Shown here: positions 22,236-29,568 of the stretch, one piece after another
Layout of the letters: each line of letters starts with the position of its first letter
Position numbering within the stretch: position 1 is the stretch's first letter
Assembly (NCBI GenBank): GCA_964343805.1
Contig: CAYFLR010000070.1
Location: forward strand, 1 to 31,216
DNA length: 31,216 nt
DNA from: CAYFLR01 sp964343805
GTDB lineage: Bacteria > Bdellovibrionota_B > Oligoflexia > CAYFLR01
Direction of reading: 5' to 3'
Notes under the pieces: generated by a model
Told to the model about the DNA's origin: nothing
Databases searched by the model: none
Seen by the model: only the letters and a program-made list of their open reading frames with translations
Position numbers and translations under genes: made by a program

Positions 22236-23912
22236 TTATTCATTGTGAGCTAATTCATAGACGCTTCCACCAATAAATTCTCGTAAAGGAGAAGTTTCAG
22301 GTACCACATCTAACTCCGGATAGGCATAGACAGTATCCATTAAAACCGAAGTTCTTACTCCTCTGATATAAGAATCCAATCGTTTATCTTTTCGTAGTTG
22401 CTCAATATATTCCCGATTAGGTAATTTACCAGAAAGAGCCTGTTTTAAGATTGGAAGCTCATAGGGGAGACCAGAATTTAGGACCTTATTAGCGGAATAG
22501 ATATAAGGAATGATATGTTTTAATTCCCCCTTACGCACATAGGGCCAATGACCCAAGGTCTTTTTGGTACTGTAGCTACGATAGAGACTATCTCTAATCA
22601 TTCGTTTTAACAGACGAACATCTGTCCATTTAGTATATGATCCATCAGAGCTTCTGAGAACATTCATGGATTCGGTGTAGATTTTATATTTTTTTTCAGC
22701 GGGAACGGTCTCACTCACCCGATGGTAAAGTCCATGAAGACAATCGATTAAAACCAATTCATCTTCACCCGCTCCGAAATCTTCGTATCCATCGCGATCG
22801 CCTGTTTTAAAATTGTAGATAGGCTTTTGGATAGTTTTACCTTCAATCAGATCCGCTAGATGAGAGCTCAGGAGATCAAGGTCTAAGGCCTCTGGCATCT
22901 CAAAATCATAATCTCCAAATTCATCTTTAGGGTGTTGAAGAAGTGGAAAAAAGTAGTCATCTACATTGAGTTGCTTGAGTTTGAGATGATGTTTCTCTAG
23001 TTCTTTGGCAATGATAGCGGTGGTAGTGGTTTTATTAGAACATGATGGACCCGCAATCACCACAATTTTGGTACTGCTGTGTCTCTGCATGATTTCATCT
23101 ACTGTGGTTTTGATATCATTATAAAATCTTTCATCACTCATATGAACCAAGTCTCTAAAATGCTTTCCTCCCTTGCCTAAGACCCAATCATTGAGTGAAA
23201 AAAGAGTGTCGCACTCATGATCAATGTTCCAAAGTAGGGTTTTTTGCAGCATATCTCGATGAACCCCATCTCGGGTAAATTGAGCGGGAGAAAGATCTCC
23301 TTTTTGAACCTTCCTTTTCCCCTCTCTAAAGATCATAAAACCTTCAGCCACACACACTTCACCAATTTCCTTAAGTACTATTTCCACATGATCTTGGATA
23401 AATTCTCTGTCAGGAAAATGATCTTCAGCAGTCATGGGTTGTTGCGAGAATTCTATCACCTTCTGACTAAAGATAGATGACATGGAGTCTACCAAATCAC
23501 CATCAACTCTATAGGAAGTTAAACGTTCTTTGATATACTCATCTAGCTGGTTGTGATAGCTAGATTCAAGCTCCTTAATATTTTGAGCTTCCAAAAAATG
23601 TTGATAAAACAGGGTCGTTAATCGAGGAAAAAATTCCTTTCTAGCCACTCTTTCAGATCTTTCTGATTCTTCAAATCCCTTAATTTTTAAAAAGGCGTCT
23701 TCTACTAACCATCCTAAATCATAAAAGCTTCGATAAATTCGATCTCTGACCTGCTCACTGTATTTAATAGCTCTGCTTTCTGCTTCCCAAGCTTGAACAT
23801 TTTCAATATCTCTGATGGCCGAGGTAATAGATCTATGAATTTTTGATAAGTTAAACGAAACCACTTCACCTTGCTTGTTTATAACTTGTGTAATTGCATT
23901 GGGGACTGGCAT
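22236..23912 (-). CDS. ATP-cone plus uridine-kinase/phosphoribulokinase-like P-loop protein
   Basis: 558 residues with AAGGAGGG about 5 bases before the ATG. Residues ~7-100 (ITQVINKQGEVVSFNLSKIHRSITSAI) look like an ATP-cone, the nucleotide-sensing domain of ribonucleotide reductases and NrdR. A helical middle (~100-275) follows. Then KIVVIAGPSCSNKTTTTAIIAKEL begins a uridine-kinase/PRK-like domain, with LKQLNVDDYFF, DFEMPEALDLDLLSSHLADLIEGK, KPIYNFKTGDR and LVLIDCLHGLY all in the expected order. The P-loop has Asn in place of the last Gly (GxxxxNKT), so catalysis may be altered. Function is probably nucleoside or sugar phosphorylation with allosteric ATP sensing; the substrate is unknown. 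It is divergent from the hydrolase gene. Confidence 0.8.
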   Translation of the reverse strand: MPVPNAITQVINKQGEVVSFNLSKIHRSITSAIRDIENVQAWEAESRAIKYSEQVRDRIYRSFYDLGWLVEDAFLKIKGFEESERSERVARKEFFPRLTTLFYQHFLEAQNIKELESSYHNQLDEYIKERLTSYRVDGDLVDSMSSIFSQKVIEFSQQPMTAEDHFPDREFIQDHVEIVLKEIGEVCVAEGFMIFREGKRKVQKGDLSPAQFTRDGVHRDMLQKTLLWNIDHECDTLFSLNDWVLGKGGKHFRDLVHMSDERFYNDIKTTVDEIMQRHSSTKIVVIAGPSCSNKTTTTAIIAKELEKHHLKLKQLNVDDYFFPLLQHPKDEFGDYDFEMPEALDLDLLSSHLADLIEGKTIQKPIYNFKTGDRDGYEDFGAGEDELVLIDCLHGLYHRVSETVPAEKKYKIYTESMNVLRSSDGSYTKWTDVRLLKRMIRDSLYRSYSTKKTLGHWPYVRKGELKHIIPYIYSANKVLNSGLPYELPILKQALSGKLPNREYIEQLRKDKRLDSYIRGVRTSVLMDTVYAYPELDVVPETSPLREFIGGSVYELAHNE

Positions 23913-24016
23913 CTTTCCCTCCTTGTATCAATCATTCGATTCATGTATTTATATTTAGAGTAATTTTTTACCCCACTCCGTTTAGGTTAAATAAAAAGCA
24001 AAGGAAAAAGTTCCAA

Positions 24017-24848
24017 ATGGTTATTAAAATTGGTTTCTGGCTGGTTGCTCTTTATTTAATAATCTGTATCTTTTTTTACTTCATGCAGAAAAGGCTTATT
24101 TTCTATCCTAGTAAAACCATTGATTATTTGCCTAGTCAATTTCAGATGGATTTCAAGGACATTCCCCTCTCTCCTGAACCGGGTATCAAACTTTACAACT
24201 GGCTCATACTCCCAAAAGGAAAATCCTGGCAGCAGACCANNNNNNNNNNAGGGGATCTTCATCTTTTTTCATGGGAATGCAGGTAATATCTCACATCGAC
24301 ACACCATTTATCAAGGAATTACTTCACTGGGATACGCAATTTTTGCCTTTGAGTACCGTGGATATGGTAAGAGTGATGGGCAACTTGATGAGAATACTAT
24401 TAATTTAGACTTACAGAGTCTAAATAATTATTTCACCAATCTCATGCAAGAGACTAAAAAGCCTCTTATTGTATATGGCCGTTCCTTAGGGGGAGCCGTA
24501 GCTATTAAATATGCAAATCAGTTTGAGCCTACAGCACTGATTGTGGATTCCTCTTTCTCCAGCTTATATGATATGGCCACTCACCTTTATCCCTTTTTAC
24601 CCGCTAAATTGATCCTTAATCAGCATTTTGATTCTTTTAAAAAAGTCATCAATATCAAATGCCCCAAGCTTTTTCTCCATAGCCCTAATGATGAGGTCAT
24701 CCCTTTTAAGCTCGGTCAAAAACTCTTTGATAGCGCCCCTGAACCCAAAAAGTTCTTTACACTGCAGGGAGGACATAACGAAGGATGGACCGATTTCAGT
24801 CAACCCTATGGAGCGGTTAAAGATTTTCTGAAAGCCAACTCCTTGTAA
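24017..24848 (+). CDS. Membrane-anchored alpha/beta hydrolase (assembly gap inside)
   Basis: About 277 residues once the ten Ns at 24240-24249 are bridged. The start ATG 24017 opens MVIKIGFWLVALYLIICIFFYFMQKRLIFYPS, a single N-terminal membrane anchor. After the gap: FIFFHGNAGNISHR is the oxyanion-hole segment, FEYRGYGKSDG follows, GRSLGGAVAIKYA holds the nucleophile Ser, DEVIPF the acid and GGHNEGW the catalytic His. This is the BEM46/ABHD13-like branch of serine hydrolases, usually esterases or lipases of unknown substrate. The two sides of the gap are in different frames with ten Ns, but the non-gap length is divisible by three, so the true missing length should be a multiple of three. Ends just before hrpA. 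Confidence 0.85.
24240..24249. other. Assembly gap (10 Ns) inside the alpha/beta hydrolase gene
   Basis: Ten Ns, the same number as the gap at 7554. The reading frame changes across it only because ten is not the real length. Confidence 0.99.
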
Positions 24849-24850
24849 CA

Positions 24851-27800
24851 GTGAATGAAATGACGCAAGAAACACCCAAAAAAAAGAGTCGAAACAAATG
24901 GTATTATATTAAAGAGTACCGAAGAAAAAATAGACCGGAAATCGCCTACCCTCAAGTATTGCCCATTATTCAAAAAAAAGATCTTCTCATTAAAACTATT
25001 AAAGAACATGACATTATCATTCTTTCAGGAGAAACCGGGTCGGGAAAAACCACCCAACTGCCCAAAATATGCCTGGAAGCAGGAAGAGGAGTTAAAGGGA
25101 AAATTGGCTGTACCCAACCCCGTCGTATTGCAGCTACCTCTGTTGCCAAATATGTGGACACTCAAGTATCAGCACCAAGACCCGCTGTTAGCTGCAAAAT
25201 ACGCTTCTTCAGCAATGATAACGATCATATATTTGTTAAATTCATGACCGATGGAATTTTGTTAAAGGAGATAGAATCAGATCCTCTCTTAAGACAATAT
25301 GACACTTTGATTATTGATGAGATCCATGAACGAAGCCTCAACATTGACTTTATTTTAGGTTACTTAAAAAAAATTGCTCCCAAAAGACCCGATTTAAAGA
25401 TCATTCTCTCTTCTGCTACGGTTGAAACGGAAGTATTTTCCAAGTTTTTTGACAAAGCCCACATTGTTAATATTAGTGGTCGAACTTATCCCGTAACCCT
25501 TCTTTGGGATCCACCAGATTATCAGATAGAGAGTAATTCCAACCGAGATCCCCTCATTGAAAAAACGGTGCAAACCGCTTGTGATCTCCTTACTGAACCC
25601 AAAGGGGACATTCTCGTTTTTATGCCTACCCAGGCCAGCATTCGAGAGACTATGGTATTACTGCAAAAGGAAATTCAAGAAGAGGCGGAAATACTCCCCC
25701 TTTACAGCCGTCTTTCCAAAAAAGATCAGGATCGGATTTTTCTTCCTTCCAATAAAAAGAAGATCATCGTGACCACCAATATTGCTGAAACATCAGTCAC
25801 TATTCCCGGTATCAGATATGTGATTGATACTGGATTAGCTCGCATTAGCCGGTATTGCCCCAAAAATAAAATAGGTATGCTTCCCATAGAAAATATCTCT
25901 CAAAGTTCAGCCAAACAACGAATGGGTCGATGTGGTCGAATGGAGCATGGTATTTGTATCCGTCTCTATGATGAATTAGAATTTTCCGAAAGAGATCAAT
26001 TTACCCCACCGGAAATAGTGAGATCTGATCTTGCCAGCGTTTTACTGCAAATGCTAGTTCTCCCTTTAGGTAAAGTTGAAGATTTTCCATTTATCAATAG
26101 TCCCTCCAAACAGGCATTTAAAGCAGCTTACCAGACTCTATATTTTTTACGGGCCATCGATGACAATCAAAAGCTCACACCCCATGGTCGGAAAATTGCC
26201 CGCATCCCCCTTGATCCACGTCTCTCCTCTATTTTAATCGAAGCTATAAACAAAGGTATTTTTCATGAAGCTTTGATTATTTGTGCCGTACTCTCGATTG
26301 CAGATCCGTTAGAACGCCCTATGGACAAAGAAGATAAGGCAGACCAAAAACACGCCCTGTTTAAAGATAGCCGATCTGATTTTCTTACCTACATCAACAT
26401 ATGGAACGCTTATCAGGAATTAAAAAAAGGATCTCGCTCTAAAAGCTCTCTCAGGAGGTGGTGCCGAGATAATTTTCTATCTTACAATCGAATGCGTGAA
26501 TGGAATGATCTCTATCAAGAACTGCAAAAAGTGATGGATGAAACCCGTAACTCTCCATCTAAAAAGGCTTATAAACCTCTTGAAAAGGTCCCCTATGACC
26601 GGTTTCATAAGGCACTACTCAGAGGTTTCTTATCTCAAATCGCCCAAAAAGATCAAAAAACTAAGGTTAAATATCAAGGACCAAGAAATCTCCAACTCTT
26701 TCTCTTTCCTGGGTCGGTACTATTTTCGTCAAAACCTGAATGGGTGATGGCTGCCCAATTTATAGAAACCAGCCGACTTTTCGCTCGTACCATTGGCAAG
26801 GTTCGACCTGAATGGATCGAATCCGCCGCCAGCCATTTAGTAACAAAAAGGTATGAAAATATTAGATGGCACCGAGCCAAGGGTCATGTTTATGCTCAAG
26901 AGTATGTTTCTCTTTGGGGTTTAACTCTTGCTGCGAATCGCAATGTTCACTATGGAAATATCAATCGAGAAAAAGCGAGAGAGATCTTTATTCAAGAAGC
27001 CATTATAGAAAACCAAATCGATGGGCATTTTGGTTTTATCAAACACCTCTTCAAAGAGATGGGACAGATTCAGCTGGATGAAAGCAAACTCCGAGACCAC
27101 TGCCTCCTTATCAGCGACGAAGACCTTTTTAATTGGTTCTACGAACGATTTCCCGATATCGTCTCAGTGGCCGAACTCCGCAAATGGCAACATAAAAACC
27201 CGAAGGATCAAAGTCTTTTTATTCCAAGTAATGAGTTAAGACAAGATGATGAGGATATAATTGATCGTTATCTTTTCCCCAATCAACTCTACTTAGGAAG
27301 TATTCCATTAGACTTAGAATACATTTTTGATATTGAAAGCAAAAAGGATGGACTCACTCTCCTTCTCCCACTCAAGTACTTGCGTCAATTTCCTCTGGAA
27401 AGCGCCGATTGGATTATTCCCGGATGGCTGGAAGAGAAAATTTATGCACTACTTTCCTCTCTTCCTAAAGATGTGAAAACTAAGTGCCCCTCCATAAAAA
27501 ACCTCTCTTCTGATTTGATGGAGCATATCACCCCCTATCAAGGATCTCTTTTGTTTAGCCTGATAGACCTTATCAAACAAAAAGAACAATTAACTATTTT
27601 CCCTGGAGATTTCGATCTCACAAAAGTACCCCTCCACTTGAAAATAAACTTTGCTCTCATTGATCATCAAGGAAAAAGGATAGCTGAAAGCCAAGACTTA
27701 AGTTATTTAAAAAGAAAGTTTGGATGGCAGCCATCAAAATGGGGAAAGGTTCCACCGAATTGGATAGAAGATAAAATTGCTAACTGGAATTTTGATTCCC

Positions 27801-28681
27801 TCCCCGACACCTATGAAGTGACTGCCAGTAAAGGATTCTTTTCCCATCAGGCATTTGCTGGTCTAGAAGTTATAGATGGACGAGTTAATAAGACCCTTTT
27901 TCCAAGTAAAAAAGAGCGAGATGATGCCACTCGCAAAGCAACTAAAAATCTTTTAGAAATCGCACTGGAAGAAGATCTTTACGGAATTCATAATGCGCTG
28001 CAAACTCTTCCTCGCCCGCTCCTTCAATATTATAAAAAAAATAGTTGGGGAGATGATCTTTATGAAGATAGCTATAAATGCTTCGTCTATTCCTTTCTCA
28101 CAATAGATGAATTGATTACCAATCAAGAAGATTTTAATAAGCTACTTAAGAGTGTCAGAGAAAAATTAAAGTCCCTGTTAACGGAATGGCAAACATTAAT
28201 TACACGCATAACCAAAGAACATCAAGAGCTACTCGATTATCTAAAGAAATTACACCGTCGACCTTTCAATAAGTTGTTAGCTGTAACCATGCAGGAGGTA
28301 GAAGAGGCCCTCGATCAACAATTCTACTCTTCTTTTATTGCTAAGAATCAATTGAAATATCTAACTCACTATCCACGTTATCTGCAAGCAATGCAAACTC
28401 GATTACAGCGAGCGGTCATGAAACCCCAAGCCGATAACCAGAAATCTCTCCAATTTAGTGAAATGCAAGCGAGTTTTCAATTGCTCGAAGAGTTTAAGAA
28501 TATTGACAATCCCCAAATCCAGGCAGCTCTTAGAGAATTTAAGTTTCTGTTAGACGAACTCAAAGTATCTATTTTTGCCCAAGATTTAGGCACAACTCTA
28601 CCCGTATCACCAAAACGACTTAAGAAAAGATACCAAGAGATATGTCAGTTGATTTTGAGTTTACCACCCAGTGCGGGTTAG
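24851..28681 (+). CDS. hrpA: ATP-dependent RNA helicase HrpA
   Basis: 1276 residues, close to E. coli HrpA. Start is GTG 24851 or ATG 24860, neither with a clear Shine-Dalgarno; both follow the hydrolase stop within about 10 bp, suggesting coupling. DEAH/RHA helicase motifs in order: GETGSGKTTQLP (near 60-71), TQPRRIAA, DEIHERSLN (near 156, Ile for the usual Ala), SATVE, IVTTNIAETSVTIPG, and QRMGRCGR. Then the HA2/winged-helix region, an OB fold (GFLSQIA...PGSVLF) and the long C-terminal DUF3418 region of HrpA proteins (RQFPLESADWIIPGWLEEK, WQPSKWGKVPPNW). HrpA has been reported to help rescue stalled or collided ribosomes. Confidence 0.95.
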   Translation: MNEMTQETPKKKSRNKWYYIKEYRRKNRPEIAYPQVLPIIQKKDLLIKTIKEHDIIILSGETGSGKTTQLPKICLEAGRGVKGKIGCTQPRRIAATSVAKYVDTQVSAPRPAVSCKIRFFSNDNDHIFVKFMTDGILLKEIESDPLLRQYDTLIIDEIHERSLNIDFILGYLKKIAPKRPDLKIILSSATVETEVFSKFFDKAHIVNISGRTYPVTLLWDPPDYQIESNSNRDPLIEKTVQTACDLLTEPKGDILVFMPTQASIRETMVLLQKEIQEEAEILPLYSRLSKKDQDRIFLPSNKKKIIVTTNIAETSVTIPGIRYVIDTGLARISRYCPKNKIGMLPIENISQSSAKQRMGRCGRMEHGICIRLYDELEFSERDQFTPPEIVRSDLASVLLQMLVLPLGKVEDFPFINSPSKQAFKAAYQTLYFLRAIDDNQKLTPHGRKIARIPLDPRLSSILIEAINKGIFHEALIICAVLSIADPLERPMDKEDKADQKHALFKDSRSDFLTYINIWNAYQELKKGSRSKSSLRRWCRDNFLSYNRMREWNDLYQELQKVMDETRNSPSKKAYKPLEKVPYDRFHKALLRGFLSQIAQKDQKTKVKYQGPRNLQLFLFPGSVLFSSKPEWVMAAQFIETSRLFARTIGKVRPEWIESAASHLVTKRYENIRWHRAKGHVYAQEYVSLWGLTLAANRNVHYGNINREKAREIFIQEAIIENQIDGHFGFIKHLFKEMGQIQLDESKLRDHCLLISDEDLFNWFYERFPDIVSVAELRKWQHKNPKDQSLFIPSNELRQDDEDIIDRYLFPNQLYLGSIPLDLEYIFDIESKKDGLTLLLPLKYLRQFPLESADWIIPGWLEEKIYALLSSLPKDVKTKCPSIKNLSSDLMEHITPYQGSLLFSLIDLIKQKEQLTIFPGDFDLTKVPLHLKINFALIDHQGKRIAESQDLSYLKRKFGWQPSKWGKVPPNWIEDKIANWNFDSLPDTYEVTASKGFFSHQAFAGLEVIDGRVNKTLFPSKKERDDATRKATKNLLEIALEEDLYGIHNALQTLPRPLLQYYKKNSWGDDLYEDSYKCFVYSFLTIDELITNQEDFNKLLKSVREKLKSLLTEWQTLITRITKEHQELLDYLKKLHRRPFNKLLAVTMQEVEEALDQQFYSSFIAKNQLKYLTHYPRYLQAMQTRLQRAVMKPQADNQKSLQFSEMQASFQLLEEFKNIDNPQIQAALREFKFLLDELKVSIFAQDLGTTLPVSPKRLKKRYQEICQLILSLPPSAG

Positions 28682-28753
28682 GATAGAGTAACTAGAATGG
28701 CTACAAATAAAAGTACTAATGGCAGCCAGTAGTGAAATGTATATGTTCTTTTT

Positions 28754-28820
28754 TTCATTTACGAAACCTCCTAAACTCTTGAGGCTGTATCCTCAGAGCT
28801 TAAGAGGTTTCGTAAATGAA
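28754..28820. repeat. Long inverted repeat with perfect 17-bp arms between convergent genes
   Basis: TTCATTTACGAAACCTC (28754-28770) and GAGGTTTCGTAAATGAA (28804-28820) are perfect reverse complements. Inside, further pairs (TAA/TTA, CTC/GAG and TGAGG/CCTCA) extend the stem around a CTGTAT loop, for about 28 pairs in all. Neither strand has a T-run directly after the stem: on the plus strand the Ts lie before it. It is therefore not a textbook intrinsic terminator. It may be a bidirectional transcription block, an RNA-processing site or a small mobile-element remnant. The remaining 28682-28753 and 28821-28871 hold no gene that I can see. Confidence 0.8.
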
Positions 28821-28871
28821 TCTCAAAATAATTGCAAGTACTTTTTTTCTTTCATGTACAAATACCAAGGG

Positions 28872-29552
28872 TTAGCTGAGAGTAAAGAGCTGCCCCACAT
28901 ACTCTTTTAACACATTATCATCAGATAAAACCTCAGAATCCCCCTCATTTGGGGTCACAACCATAGTTTCCCCATCATCACCAATAGTGTACATAATTTC
29001 ATACACTTCCGCCGATGACCCACAATCTCCTTGCACTTCAATCCGTTGATTAATCTGCCAATTTTCTTCTCCACACCATTTGATATTATTACCACTCGAC
29101 ACCATCGAAGGAGAGAGTAGAGAGAGAAAAGTCTTATCAAACCAGTAGCTTATTCTTTTTCTATTACCCTTATCACTCAACTGATTTTCTAAGACTTTAT
29201 ACTCTCCCTCCCATTCCATCTGATAGAGTGAGACGGAACAAGACCGATCCGTGAAAACCTCCTCAGTAAGTTTTAAATCTCCTAATTCACCTCCTAAAGG
29301 TTTGAAAAGAATTATGAAGGAGACCCCCTCCTCCTCCAAAACGCCCTCTTCACCTTCACCACTTTGATTGTTATTACAGTTAGTTAAGTTCCACTTAATC
29401 TCTTTCTCTTCCACAACATTTTCAAACATGGATTCTTTCTTAACCACGTTTAGTTCTTTGATGTTTTCAACATCAGGCTCCTTATCTTCAGCACAGGCAT
29501 TAGTTACCAGCACCAGGAGACAAAGCATAAAAATCAACGCTGTTGTTCTCAT
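28872..29552 (-). CDS. Secreted protein or lipoprotein of unknown function
   Basis: 226 residues, with AGGAGG about 7 bases before the ATG. MRTTALIFMLCLLVLVTNACAED is a signal sequence; cleavage may be by lipoprotein peptidase before Cys20 (TNAC is a poor lipobox) or after ACA. The mature protein is acidic, with four or five cysteines (NLTNCNNN, DRSCSVSL, IKWCGEENW, VQGDCGSS) that could form disulfides in the periplasm or outside the cell. No family recognised. It starts 16 bp after the stop of the repeat-bearing hydrolase-like gene and is probably co-transcribed with it. C-terminal part is Glu/Asp-rich (IGDDGETMVV). Confidence 0.65.
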   Translation of the reverse strand: MRTTALIFMLCLLVLVTNACAEDKEPDVENIKELNVVKKESMFENVVEEKEIKWNLTNCNNNQSGEGEEGVLEEEGVSFIILFKPLGGELGDLKLTEEVFTDRSCSVSLYQMEWEGEYKVLENQLSDKGNRKRISYWFDKTFLSLLSPSMVSSGNNIKWCGEENWQINQRIEVQGDCGSSAEVYEIMYTIGDDGETMVVTPNEGDSEVLSDDNVLKEYVGQLFTLS

Positions 29553-29568
29553 TTTATACCTCCTCGTG

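Noticed and set aside
28719..28910. A 63-codon plus-strand frame after hrpA
   Set aside because: It lies across the long inverted repeat and into the end of the converging gene, has no Shine-Dalgarno, and shows no protein-like features.
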